NCBI RefSeq assembly: GCF_900187565.1
Contig: NZ_FYED01000023.1
Location: 1-64,000, forward strand
Reading direction: 5' to 3'
Length of the DNA: 64,000 nucleotides
Origin: Pseudomonas sp. Irchel 3A7
GTDB taxonomy: Bacteria > Pseudomonadota > Gammaproteobacteria > Pseudomonadales > Pseudomonadaceae
In this document: in pieces, positions 49,765-58,265 of the stretch
Layout: the number at the start of each line of letters is the position of its first letter
How positions within the stretch are numbered: position 1 is the first letter of the stretch
The notes under the pieces: model-generated
Told to the model about the DNA's origin: nothing
Seen by the model: only the letters and a program-made list of their open reading frames with translations
Database searches by the model: none
Made by a program: the position numbers and the translations under genes

Positions 49765-52242
49765 TCAGAAATCGTATTTCGCAGTCAGCTGGAAGTTACG
49801 CGGCTCGCCGTAGAAGGTGGTGCCGAAGTTGCCCAGGCCCGTCAGGTACTTCTTGTCGAAGACGTTGTAGGCGTTGGCGGTGAAGCTCAGGTGTTCGTCG
49901 TACTGATAACGGGTCATCAGGTCGACGAGGGTGTAGCCGCCTTGCTTGAGCATGGTGCTGCCGCCTTCGCCATTACCCACGTTCGGGCTGAAGCTCTGGC
50001 CGTAAAACGCGCTCTGCCAGCTGACACCGCCACCGACGGTGAACTGATCCAGTGCGCCGGGCAGGCGGTAGGTGGTGAAGGTGCGTACCACGTGTTCCGG
50101 TTTGCTGGTGGCCAGCGGGAAGCCGAAGATGCGTTGATGGTCCTGATCGCGGGTACGGGCGTAGGTGTAGCCAGCGGACAAGTTCCAGCCTTGCGCCAGT
50201 TCACCGGCCAGTTCCAGTTCCACACCCTTGGTTTTGGCCCCGGAGATTGCCTTGTAGACGTCCTGACCGGTATCGGTGTCGGTGGTGACGTACTGGGCGA
50301 CGTTGTCCTGCTCGATCTGGAACAAGGCCAGGCTAGCGTTCAACTTGCCTTCGAAGTAGGCCGCCTTGATGCCGGTTTCGTAGCTGTCACCTTCAACCGG
50401 CTCGAGGGTCTTGCCGCTGGCGTCCTTGTAGATTTGTGGCTGGTAGATGCTGGTGTAGCTGGCGTAGACCGAGTAGGTATCGTCCAGGTCATACACCACA
50501 CCGGCGTAAGGCGTGACGACGCCATGTTCCTTGTAGCCGGCTTCGGTGTCGGCGAAGCCGGAGCCCGGGTAGTAGGTGTAGTCCTCGTCGTACTTGTAGG
50601 TGCTTACACGGCCGCCGAGGATGAAGGACAAGTCGTCAGTCGGGCGCAGGCGCGTGGCCAGGTACGCGCCGTTCTGGCTCTGGGTACGCTCGTACTTGCC
50701 GTTTTTCGGGAAGTCTTGCTTCGCCAGGTGGCCTTCCCAGTCAAAGATGTTACCCGTCACTTCGCCGAAGGCGGTGGAGTCGTAAGTCGCACCGGTCTGA
50801 CGGGAATGGGAGGTCATGAAGCCTGCCACCAGTTCATGTTCGCGACCGCCCAGGGTGAAGGGGCCAGACACGTTCACGTCAGCCGTGTTCTGTACGCGAT
50901 GGCCTTCCCAGCGCCCCCAGTAAAAGAACATGCCTTCGCCCGTTTCGCGGTTCGGGTAACCGCCGCTGGCCGAGGCCAGTTGGGTGTCATGATCGGTGGT
51001 TTTCTGGTCGAAGCTGGCCTTGAATTTCCAGCCATTGGCCAGCGCTTGTTCCAGGGACGCGAAGTACGTGATGCTGTCGAAATCACGACGGCTCCAGTCG
51101 GCACCCGGGTTGAAACTACGTGTGAAATCGGTGCGGCCACCGTCGGAGAAATACGGCGAGTTACCGGTCCAGGAACTGCCACGTGGCGTCGCGCTGGATT
51201 TGTCGACACCCAGGGTCAGCAGGGTATCGTCGGTCAGGTCGGCTTCGAGGATGCCGTAGTACAGGTCTTTCTTCTGGCTGTAGTGATCGATGTATGAGTC
51301 TTTATCCTGCAAGGCGCCGACGAAGCGGCCGCGCACACTGCCGGTATCATTGAGCGAACCGGAGATGTCGCCTTCGGTGCGGTAGTTGTCCCAGGAACCG
51401 ACGGTACCGCTGATCGAGGCCTTGAAATCCTTGGTCGGTTTCTTGCGGATCAGGTTGACGGTGGCGGCGGGGTCACCGGCACCGGTCATCAGGCCGGTCG
51501 CGCCTTTGATGACTTCGATATGGTCGAGGCTGGCTGCGTCATCGCTGTTGTTCGGGTTTTCACCGTAAACACCGTCGTAGGGAATGTTGACGCCATCGTA
51601 CTGAAAGTTGGTGATGGCAAAACCACGGGCGGAAAACTCGGTACGGTCACTGTCGTACTTCTGAACCGTGACGCCGGGGGTGTTGCGCAACGCATCGGCG
51701 ACGCTGGTGACACCGCGATCATCCATTTGCTGACGGGTCACCACGGTGACCGATTGCGGGGTTTCGCGGATGGTCAGCGGCAGCTTGGTGGCGGTGGTGG
51801 TGGCGCCGGTGGTGTAGGAACCGGTGTCTTCGGTGGTCAGGCCCAGGGCCTGGCCGGAAATGGTGGTCGCACCCAGTTGCAGGCTCGAACCGCCGCCGGA
51901 AATCAGCGTGACGCTGTTGCCATTGATCTGGAACGAAATGCCGGTGCCCTTGAGCATCTCGGCCAGGGCCGCCGACGGCTCCAGCGAACCGGACACGGCG
52001 CGGGACTTGATGCCGGCCACTTGATCCGGGCTGTAGAGGATTTGCAGGTTGGTCTGCATGCCCAATTCGGTCAGCGCGCTGGACAGCGGCTGCACGGCAA
52101 TACTCACTTTTACAGGTGCTGCATTGGCCATCGAGCTCCCCAGCAAGGTGGCGGTCAGCAGGACGCTGGTCAACAGGGTTCTATGCAGAGACGGGCGCTG
52201 TACAGCCAGCGCGAGAGGTGTGCGGCGTGGAAGAGATCGCAT
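49765..52242 (-). CDS. fpvA: Ferripyoverdine TonB-dependent receptor
   Basis: This 825-residue outer-membrane receptor takes up iron-loaded pyoverdine. A signal peptide (about 1-42, ending SMANA) is followed by a STN signalling domain (about 45-115; SIAVQPLSSALTELGMQTNL). The plug domain (about 150-280) includes RETPQSVTVVTRQQMDDRG. The beta barrel ends with Phe (LTAKYDF), as usual for outer-membrane proteins. The STN domain means it can signal to an FpvR-type anti-sigma factor, which is not in the window. The start follows AGGTAAG. It is co-directed with pvdE, 240 bases downstream. Receptor specificity should match the peptide made by the neighbouring synthetases. Confidence 0.95.
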   Translation of the reverse strand: MRSLPRRTPLALAVQRPSLHRTLLTSVLLTATLLGSSMANAAPVKVSIAVQPLSSALTELGMQTNLQILYSPDQVAGIKSRAVSGSLEPSAALAEMLKGTGISFQINGNSVTLISGGGSSLQLGATTISGQALGLTTEDTGSYTTGATTTATKLPLTIRETPQSVTVVTRQQMDDRGVTSVADALRNTPGVTVQKYDSDRTEFSARGFAITNFQYDGVNIPYDGVYGENPNNSDDAASLDHIEVIKGATGLMTGAGDPAATVNLIRKKPTKDFKASISGTVGSWDNYRTEGDISGSLNDTGSVRGRFVGALQDKDSYIDHYSQKKDLYYGILEADLTDDTLLTLGVDKSSATPRGSSWTGNSPYFSDGGRTDFTRSFNPGADWSRRDFDSITYFASLEQALANGWKFKASFDQKTTDHDTQLASASGGYPNRETGEGMFFYWGRWEGHRVQNTADVNVSGPFTLGGREHELVAGFMTSHSRQTGATYDSTAFGEVTGNIFDWEGHLAKQDFPKNGKYERTQSQNGAYLATRLRPTDDLSFILGGRVSTYKYDEDYTYYPGSGFADTEAGYKEHGVVTPYAGVVYDLDDTYSVYASYTSIYQPQIYKDASGKTLEPVEGDSYETGIKAAYFEGKLNASLALFQIEQDNVAQYVTTDTDTGQDVYKAISGAKTKGVELELAGELAQGWNLSAGYTYARTRDQDHQRIFGFPLATSKPEHVVRTFTTYRLPGALDQFTVGGGVSWQSAFYGQSFSPNVGNGEGGSTMLKQGGYTLVDLMTRYQYDEHLSFTANAYNVFDKKYLTGLGNFGTTFYGEPRNFQLTAKYDF

Positions 52243-52282
52243 TACTTACCTGTGCTCCTGAAAAGTGTCGTGCAGAGTTTTT

Positions 52283-52303
52283 GTTAATAGGAATGATTAT
52301 TAA
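52283..52303 (-). promoter_or_regulatory. Candidate Fur-like AT-rich box upstream of fpvA
   Basis: TTAATAATCATTCCTATTAA on the minus strand resembles part of the Fur consensus GATAATGATAATCATTATC. It is 41 bases before the fpvA ATG. The match is moderate and needs binding data. Confidence 0.35.
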
Positions 52304-52337
52304 GACGGAGCGCTGACAGGAAACCGGAAAGAAACCG

Positions 52338-52352
52338 GAAAAATAATTTTTC
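52338..52352. promoter_or_regulatory. Perfect AT-rich palindrome upstream of fpvA
   Basis: GAAAAATAATTTTTC is a perfect 7-bp dyad around a central A, about 96 bases before the fpvA start. It could be part of the fpvA promoter (GAAAAT-like -35 element) or a regulator site. No PvdS box was found in this gap. Confidence 0.4.
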
Positions 52353-52378
52353 GAAGATTCAAATAGTTCGCGAAAACC

Positions 52379-52470
52379 TGTGGGAGCGGGCTTGCCCGCG
52401 ATAGCGGTGGATCAGTCAGCATCAATGTTGAATGTGATGGCCCCATCGCGGGCAAGCCCGCTCCCACAGG
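52379..52470. repeat. REPIN of the GGGCTTGCCCGC subfamily
   Basis: Opposed copies of TGTGGGAGCGGGCTTGCCCG lie between pvdE and fpvA. The loop sequence (CTTG) differs from the main subfamily (CCTG). Confidence 0.9.
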
Positions 52471-52482
52471 TAAGGGGTGTGT

Positions 52483-54132
52483 TCAGGCAGGCGTCAGCTC
52501 GGTGACCACCCGACCGCCTTCCATGCGCACCAACTGGTCCGCGACATCGAAATAGCGGTCATCGTGGGAGATCACGATGATGGTCTTGCCCAGGCGTTTG
52601 AGGTCCGGCAGCAGCTCGGTGTAGAAGATCCGGCGGAAGGTCGGGTCCTGGTCGGCGGCCCATTCGTCGAACACCAGCACGGGGCGTTCCTCCAGCCAGG
52701 CATTGACCAGGGCCAGGCGCTTGCGCTGGCCGGTGGAGAGGTCGGTGGTGGTGAAGTTGCCGTCCTTGACGCTGACCTTGTGCGCGATCTCCAGGCGTTG
52801 CAGGTACTTGTTGGCGTCTTCCGGGATCTGTGTGTCGCCCTGGACCACGTCGTCGAACAGGTAGTAGTCGGCGAAGATGGTGGTGAACAACTGGCGATAG
52901 TCATCGCGATTCTGCGCATCGATCGCTTCGCCGTTGACACGGATCTGCCCCTGCTGCGGCGTGTACAGGCCCAGCAGCAACTTGATCAGCGTGGTCTTGC
53001 CGCAACCGTTCTCGCCGACGATGAAGGCGATGTCGCCCTGTTTGATCGTCAGGTTGACCGGCCCCAGCTGGAACGGTGCGGCACCGTCGACCGACGGGAA
53101 GGCGTAGCGCACGTCCGCCAGTTGCAGCTCGTGCACGACGGGTTTGACGTTGCCCTGATCGCTGAGCAGCAGATGAGGTTCAGGGGTGGAGAATTGCTCG
53201 GACAGTTCGGCAATGCGGCGGAAGGCAATCTGCGCGCGGCTGACAATCGGCAGTGTGCTGATCAAATGCTCCAGCGGGCCTTTCATGTACAGCAGCACCA
53301 GCACGAAGCCGCTCATGACGGTTTTGTCGGCGCTCGGCCAGAAGGTTTGCAGAGCCAGGGCCAGGCCGATGACCACGAAGAACAGCATCGAGCCGAAAGT
53401 CTTGGCGATGACGAAGGTGTTGATCGAGCGCACCTGGGTGTTGCAGATGAATTCGGCGGTGGCCTTGATGCCCGAAACGAACATGCGCTGGCGGCGAGGA
53501 CGATGAATACGCAGTTCCTTGGCACCCTCGGCAATCGCGTTGTAGTGCTTCTGCAATTCGTCTTCGGCGTCGCGGGCGGCCATGAAACCCTGCACTCCCT
53601 TGCTCTGGGCGTAGGCCTGGATCGCGGTGCCGATCAGGATCGCGGCGACCATGATCAGGAACATCGGCCACGACAGAATCGCCAGGTAGCCCATGCAGCC
53701 CAGGGTCACGGTGACGGAAATCGCCAGTGGCGCGAAGGCGAAGGCAAAGTCGCTGATGGTGTCGACGTCGTGGGTCAGCACCGGGATCAGGCGATGGCTG
53801 CGATAGCGCTCGATCTGTTCGATCGGCGCCGACAGCACTTTCTCGCCCAACTGTTTACGCAGCTTGGCGATGATGTGTTGGCCGACGTAGTTGGTGCCGA
53901 TGTCCGAGCAGATCGAACTGGCCAGCGCCAACAGGCACAGCCCGGCGAACAGCGCGACCACGCCCTGGGTCAGGCCGCTTTCGGAATGCAGGGCGTTGTT
54001 GATGGTCGCCAGCAGCACCGTGACGCTCAGGCCGCCGACCATGCCCAGGAAAATGGACGCGGCGACGATGAGTCGAAACGGTTTCAACAGGGCGAACAAT
54101 TCGCCGATGGCGCCTCGGTTAGGCTGGGTCAT
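52483..54132 (-). CDS. pvdE: Pyoverdine precursor ABC exporter
   Basis: This 549-residue half-size ABC transporter is known to move the acylated ferribactin precursor from cytoplasm to periplasm. Six hydrophobic helices occupy about residues 15-310. The ATPase domain carries Walker A GENGCGKTT, the variant signature LSTGQ and Walker B VLVFDEW. The length is normal for PvdE. A perfect PvdS box lies upstream at 54174-54197. fpvA follows in the same direction after a REPIN. Confidence 0.95.
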   Translation of the reverse strand: MTQPNRGAIGELFALLKPFRLIVAASIFLGMVGGLSVTVLLATINNALHSESGLTQGVVALFAGLCLLALASSICSDIGTNYVGQHIIAKLRKQLGEKVLSAPIEQIERYRSHRLIPVLTHDVDTISDFAFAFAPLAISVTVTLGCMGYLAILSWPMFLIMVAAILIGTAIQAYAQSKGVQGFMAARDAEDELQKHYNAIAEGAKELRIHRPRRQRMFVSGIKATAEFICNTQVRSINTFVIAKTFGSMLFFVVIGLALALQTFWPSADKTVMSGFVLVLLYMKGPLEHLISTLPIVSRAQIAFRRIAELSEQFSTPEPHLLLSDQGNVKPVVHELQLADVRYAFPSVDGAAPFQLGPVNLTIKQGDIAFIVGENGCGKTTLIKLLLGLYTPQQGQIRVNGEAIDAQNRDDYRQLFTTIFADYYLFDDVVQGDTQIPEDANKYLQRLEIAHKVSVKDGNFTTTDLSTGQRKRLALVNAWLEERPVLVFDEWAADQDPTFRRIFYTELLPDLKRLGKTIIVISHDDRYFDVADQLVRMEGGRVVTELTPA

Positions 54133-54173
54133 GGAAGACAGTTCCTTGGGTCGGAAGGCAGATACCCAGTAGA

Positions 54174-54197
54174 ACGTCTGGTCGAGGGGTTAATTTA
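54174..54197 (-). promoter_or_regulatory. PvdS box of pvdE
   Basis: On the minus strand TAAAT, 16 bases and CGT match the PvdS consensus exactly. The box ends 41 bases before the pvdE ATG. Confidence 0.9.
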
Positions 54198-54240
54198 GGC
54201 GGTGGGGGATGGGTGGTGAGGGCGACTTCACATGGAACCC

Positions 54241-54330
54241 TGTGGGAGCGAGCCTGCTCGCGAAGAGGGAGTGTCAGTCGACATTAATGCTGGCCGACAG
54301 TCCGCTTTCGCGAGCAGGCTCGCTCCCACA
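54241..54330. repeat. REPIN, 90 bp, pyoverdine-locus type
   Basis: This has the same length and almost the same spacer as the elements at 48424 and 55245. It separates the pvdO stop from the pvdE promoter. Confidence 0.92.
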
Positions 54331-54347
54331 GTGGGTGGGGTGTGGTT

Positions 54348-55214
54348 TTAGAGATCGCGCACTACGCGAAAGCCTATCCAGTCCCCCCGTTCTTGCGGGT
54401 ACTGGCTGTTGCGATTGCCGGAGCGGGAGAACACCGGGGCTTCACCCCAGTCGTTACCGCGGATGCGCACGGCTTCGCAGTTGGGCTCGAGCCAGGCGCT
54501 GCCATCGGTGGGGGCGCCGACGTAGTTCGGGTGCTCGCAGTCTTCCACCCATTCATAGACGTTGCCGTGCATGTCGTACATGCCGAAGGCGTTGGGCGGG
54601 TAGCTGCCCACCGGCGAGCTGTAGCTGTAACCATCCGCCGGGCCGTAGGTGTTGGCGTGTTTGGCGATGCTGTATTCCTTGCCTTCATCGAACGGGAAGG
54701 GGAACGGGCCTTTGCTGCCGCCGCGGGCGGCGTATTCCCGCTGGGCTTCGCTGACCATGTGGTACTTCTGCCCGGTCTTCTTCGACAGCCAGGCGACGTA
54801 GTTTTTCACGTCGTCGAAGTTCATGCACACCGCCGGCTGGCGCGGGCTCTGCGGATAGCGCGGCTTGCTGGCGATGCACTCTCGACCCGGCCGGGTATCG
54901 CCGTTGGCGATGGTCACGCCGCTTTCGCGCACGTAGCTGTCCCATTCCCCGGCGGTGACCTGGAAACGGCTCATGGCGAATGGCTTGGCGAAGGTCACGT
55001 CATGCATCGGCCCTTCATCGGGCTCGCGGCCGACTTCATCGTCCGGGGTGCCCATGGTGAAGGTTCCGGCGGGCAGCACGACCATTTCGGGACAGTCCTT
55101 GCAGTCCTTGAAGACTTTGCCTGGTGGCGGTGGAGTGGCGGCATGTGCGGCGCCGGCCATGAGGGCGGTCAGGGCGAGGGCCTTGAGCGGCAGGGTTAGT
55201 GGATTGCTGTTCAT
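54348..55214 (-). CDS. pvdO: PvdO, periplasmic chromophore-maturation protein (FGE-sulfatase fold)
   Basis: This 288-residue protein has a signal peptide (about 1-25, ending GAAHA) and a formylglycine-generating-enzyme-like domain. The typical motifs are FTMGTPDDE, YEWVEDC and GNDWGEAP. In P. fluorescens, PvdO is needed for the last oxidation from dihydropyoverdine to pyoverdine in the periplasm. It is transcribed with pvdM and pvdN (same strand), with a 140-base gap holding a REPIN. No PvdS box was found in that gap, so it probably uses the pvdM promoter. Confidence 0.95.
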   Translation of the reverse strand: MNSNPLTLPLKALALTALMAGAAHAATPPPPGKVFKDCKDCPEMVVLPAGTFTMGTPDDEVGREPDEGPMHDVTFAKPFAMSRFQVTAGEWDSYVRESGVTIANGDTRPGRECIASKPRYPQSPRQPAVCMNFDDVKNYVAWLSKKTGQKYHMVSEAQREYAARGGSKGPFPFPFDEGKEYSIAKHANTYGPADGYSYSSPVGSYPPNAFGMYDMHGNVYEWVEDCEHPNYVGAPTDGSAWLEPNCEAVRIRGNDWGEAPVFSRSGNRNSQYPQERGDWIGFRVVRDL

Positions 55215-55244
55215 GAATCCTCTCGATCATAGAAAAACGATCCC

Positions 55245-55334
55245 TGTGGGAGCGAGCCCGCTCGCGAAGAGGGCGTGTCAGTCGACATCAAGGTTGGCTG
55301 GCAGTCCGCTTTCGCGAGCAGGCTCGCTCCCACA
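55245..55334. repeat. REPIN, 90 bp, pyoverdine-locus type
   Basis: This is the third near-identical 90-bp copy. It lies inside the presumed pvdM-pvdN-pvdO transcript, between pvdN and pvdO. Confidence 0.92.
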
Positions 55335-55354
55335 GGGGGGGAGGTGTCAGGCCG

Positions 55355-56635
55355 TCAGGCGGTCTTGTTGAGCAGGGCCATGAAACGGTCGATTTCGCTT
55401 TCGCTGTTGAGCAGGCCCGGGGCGATGCGCACCACCGGGCCGGCGTCACGTTCCACCGCATCGCAGACCACGCGGTTTTGCATCAGCTGGTTGGCGATTT
55501 TTTCGCAGTCCTGTTCCTTGACCCGAAAGAACGTAAAACCGGCGGACAGCTCCGGACTTTGCGGCGTGACCAGTTCGATCCGCGGCTGTTCCAGCAGGCG
55601 GTTCTTGGCGTAGGTATTGAGTGCGTGAATGCGCGCCTGGACCTCGGCCTTGCCCAAATCCAGATGCAGCTTGAAGGCTTCGTCCGCCGCCCAGCGATGT
55701 TCGAAGCTGTGATAGCCACCGGGGGTCATGATGGTCGAGAAGGTGGTGGCTTCGGAAAAGGTCGGAATGATCGGCGTGACATCCTTGAGCTCGGCCGAGC
55801 GGGCACAAATGATCCCGGTGCCACGGGGGCCGAACATCCATTTGTGGGTGCCGGCGATGAAGAAGTCGCAGTGCATGTCGGGAAACGCGAGGTCCTCGAC
55901 GCCGAAACCGTGCACGCCGTCGACCACATAAAGAATGCGGTCTTTTTCGTCACGCTTCTGGTTCAGCTCTTCCACCAGCTTGCCGATTTCACCGATCGGC
56001 AGTTTCACGCCGCTGCCCGATTGCACCCAGGTCATGCCCAATACGCGGGTCTCGGGGCGGATGCCTTTGGCAATGGAGTCCAGCACTTCGTCCACGGAAA
56101 TGTCGCGGCTGTTCTCGAACAGCTTGAGCTTGCGCACCTGGGTGCCCTGGCGCTGCTGGCGGTATTCAAGGGTGTAATTGGTCGAGTAGTGCTCATGTTC
56201 GCTGACCAGGATTTCCTGATCCGGACGCACATGAATGCCGCCATAAATCATCGCCAGGCCTTCGGTGGTGCTGCCGGTGAGGGCGATCTGTTCAGGCTTG
56301 GCATTGAGGTAGCGACCGGCCCAGACCCGCACGTTATGTTCGCGCTTCTCGGTTTCCTGCAGGTCCCAGTCCATGGCGCGGCCGGGGTTGCGGTCGATAT
56401 TGGCGCGGTGCATATCGATGGCGTTGCGCACCGGCGTGGGGTGCGAGGTCACCAGGAAGTTGGCGAAGTGCAGGTAGTCCGGGTCCTGATTGAACAACTG
56501 GCGCAACTGTGCCCACTTGCCCTTGGGCAAGGGTTGCGGATTGGCGGCGGATGCCTGCAGGTTCATGCCGGCAGTCAGTGGCAATCCGGCGGCGAGAATG
56601 CCGGCCTGCTTGAGGAATGAACGACGGTTGGTCAT
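55355..56635 (-). CDS. pvdN: PvdN, PLP-dependent enzyme of pyoverdine side-chain maturation
   Basis: This 426-residue periplasmic enzyme has a Tat signal (NRRSFLKQAGILAAG) and a class V aminotransferase fold. The PLP lysine is in AGTHKWMFGPRGTG, and the cofactor Asp is in YVVDGVHGFG. In P. fluorescens, PvdN changes the glutamate side chain of the chromophore to a succinamide. The ATG at 56635 places the twin arginines correctly; a TTG at 56656 is also in frame. pvdM ends 28 bases upstream, so the two are co-transcribed. Confidence 0.95.
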   Translation of the reverse strand: MTNRRSFLKQAGILAAGLPLTAGMNLQASAANPQPLPKGKWAQLRQLFNQDPDYLHFANFLVTSHPTPVRNAIDMHRANIDRNPGRAMDWDLQETEKREHNVRVWAGRYLNAKPEQIALTGSTTEGLAMIYGGIHVRPDQEILVSEHEHYSTNYTLEYRQQRQGTQVRKLKLFENSRDISVDEVLDSIAKGIRPETRVLGMTWVQSGSGVKLPIGEIGKLVEELNQKRDEKDRILYVVDGVHGFGVEDLAFPDMHCDFFIAGTHKWMFGPRGTGIICARSAELKDVTPIIPTFSEATTFSTIMTPGGYHSFEHRWAADEAFKLHLDLGKAEVQARIHALNTYAKNRLLEQPRIELVTPQSPELSAGFTFFRVKEQDCEKIANQLMQNRVVCDAVERDAGPVVRIAPGLLNSESEIDRFMALLNKTA

Positions 56636-56663
56636 GGCTTGGGTTCGCTTGTGCAAAGGGGAG

Positions 56664-58013
56664 TCAGTTTTTTGCCACAGGTTTGGATGACTTCTGTACC
56701 TGGTCCCAGACCCGCAGGAAATTGCCGCCCCAGAGCTTGGCGATATCGGCTTCGCTGTAACCGCGACTGATCAGCTCGGCGGTCACGTTGCGCGCCTCGC
56801 TGACGTCCTTCCAGCCATCGAGACCGCCGCCATCGTTGAAGTCGGAACTGATGCCGACATGGTCGATGCCGATTTTCTTCACCGCATAATCAATCGCGTC
56901 GCCGTAGTCCTTGAGGGTGGCCTTGGGTTCTTCGTCGACGATGGCGTAGAGCTGGCTGGCGTATTCGCCGAAACGCTGCTCGGACCAGACGGTGATGACC
57001 GGATCGCCCGGCATCAGCGCCATCTCCAGCCCTTGCAGCGGCTGCAGGTCGAAGCGCGCGCGCAGGGCATTGAGTTTGTCCTGGGTGGCCTGGCTCAACG
57101 GTTTGATGTAAGTCGCGAAGCCGACAATCTGCACCACGCCGCCACTGTTTTTGATCAACTGCATTTCCTGGTCGCTGAGGTTGCGCGGGATGTCCACCAG
57201 GCCACGGGGGGCCGAGTGGGACGCCACCATCGGCGTGCGGCTCAAGCGGGCGACTTGCTCCAGGGCTTTGGTCGACATCTGCGACACATCGATGATTACA
57301 CCGAGGTCGTTGAGGCGGTGCACGGCCTGCTTGCCGATCTCCGAAAGGCCGCCAAGGGCGTCGCGGGTATCGTTGAAAAACGGCAACGGCCGCGACGAGT
57401 CGGCCCAGGCGTTGTTGCCCACGTAACTGAAGCCGAACATGCGCATGCCACGGGCCGCCCATTTGTCCAGGGCGTTGAGGTCGCTACCCAGCGGGTAGGC
57501 ATTGAGCATGCTCATGAAGATCGCGAACTTGCCTTCGCCGTGCAGGCGGCGGAAATCGTCAGGCGTGTAGGCGATGGCGACCTGATTGGGATAGTCGCGC
57601 ACCATGGTGCTGATGATCTTGTAGCGGGTTTCCTGCTCGAAGCGGGCTTCTTCGATGAAACCGGCGGTAGGGCGGTGGGGCGCGTTGGGGCCGTTCCAGA
57701 TTTCCGGCCAGCCGAAAATCGTCAGGGCTGCGCCGGACAAGCGTCCGCGCCCGGTCTTGACCAGGTCAAACTGGCCGCTGCCGTCCTTGTCTGCTTCGTT
57801 GCCGGCGGTGCCGAAGTCCATGGGCACGGTGATGTGGCTGTCGAACGAGAGCAGGCGTTCGTGCAGTTCATCGGCCTGTTTCATTACCTTGACCGGGTAG
57901 CCGGGGTTGTCCTTGAACCAGTAGTCCCAGGCCGCGAAGCCTGCACCGGCGCTGATCGCCAGGGCCAGCGGCAGGCCGATGAAAAGAGCCTTTTTCGAGC
58001 GTGGTTTTGTCAT
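56664..58013 (-). CDS. pvdM: PvdM, dipeptidase-like periplasmic protein
   Basis: This 449-residue protein belongs to the renal dipeptidase (M19) fold and has an N-terminal signal or anchor helix (about 8-28). Family motifs are altered: the metal-ligand region reads FDSHITVPMDFG rather than the usual DGHND. VASHSAPRGL and GISSDFNDGGG are recognisable. Genetic work in fluorescent pseudomonads ties PvdM to the step done by PvdP. It is the first gene of the pvdM-pvdN-pvdO series, with a perfect PvdS box upstream. Confidence 0.94.
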   Translation of the reverse strand: MTKPRSKKALFIGLPLALAISAGAGFAAWDYWFKDNPGYPVKVMKQADELHERLLSFDSHITVPMDFGTAGNEADKDGSGQFDLVKTGRGRLSGAALTIFGWPEIWNGPNAPHRPTAGFIEEARFEQETRYKIISTMVRDYPNQVAIAYTPDDFRRLHGEGKFAIFMSMLNAYPLGSDLNALDKWAARGMRMFGFSYVGNNAWADSSRPLPFFNDTRDALGGLSEIGKQAVHRLNDLGVIIDVSQMSTKALEQVARLSRTPMVASHSAPRGLVDIPRNLSDQEMQLIKNSGGVVQIVGFATYIKPLSQATQDKLNALRARFDLQPLQGLEMALMPGDPVITVWSEQRFGEYASQLYAIVDEEPKATLKDYGDAIDYAVKKIGIDHVGISSDFNDGGGLDGWKDVSEARNVTAELISRGYSEADIAKLWGGNFLRVWDQVQKSSKPVAKN

Positions 58014-58074
58014 TGCCGTCTCAGTCAGTTCGCCGCCCTGTTGTGGGCACAGGGGCCTTTGCTATCTGGGATGA

Positions 58075-58098
58075 ACGAGTCAGCAGGGGAGGAATTTA
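58075..58098 (-). promoter_or_regulatory. PvdS box of pvdM
   Basis: TAAAT, 16 bases and CGT match exactly on the minus strand. The box ends 61 bases before the pvdM ATG. Confidence 0.9.
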
Positions 58099-58111
58099 GT
58101 GTTTGTGCGGG

Positions 58112-58192
58112 CCTCTTCGCGAGCAGGCTCGCTCCCACAGGGGATCTTCAGTGATCACTCGGTCAATGTGGGAGCGAGCCTGCTCGCGAATG
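58112..58192. repeat. REPIN between two divergent PvdS promoters
   Basis: Two opposed REP units fill the space between the pvdM box (58075-58098) and the pvdP box (58197-58220). The -35 elements are only 13 and 4 bases away. Confidence 0.92.
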
Positions 58193-58196
58193 CTTT

Positions 58197-58220
58197 TAAA
58201 TTTTTCGGCGCAACCAACGT
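58197..58220 (+). promoter_or_regulatory. PvdS box of pvdP
   Basis: TAAAT, 16 bases and CGT match the consensus exactly. It ends 45 bases before the chosen ATG. Confidence 0.9.
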
Positions 58221-58265
58221 TCTAGCTTGGATAAAGCCTGCTTCATGGCTGACACAGGTAGGGCA

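Noticed and set aside
49891-51297. A 468-residue open frame opposite fpvA
   Set aside because: Its sequence is the complement of a conserved receptor and has no family features. It is a coding-strand artefact. The frame at 52477-54198 opposite pvdE is the same kind.
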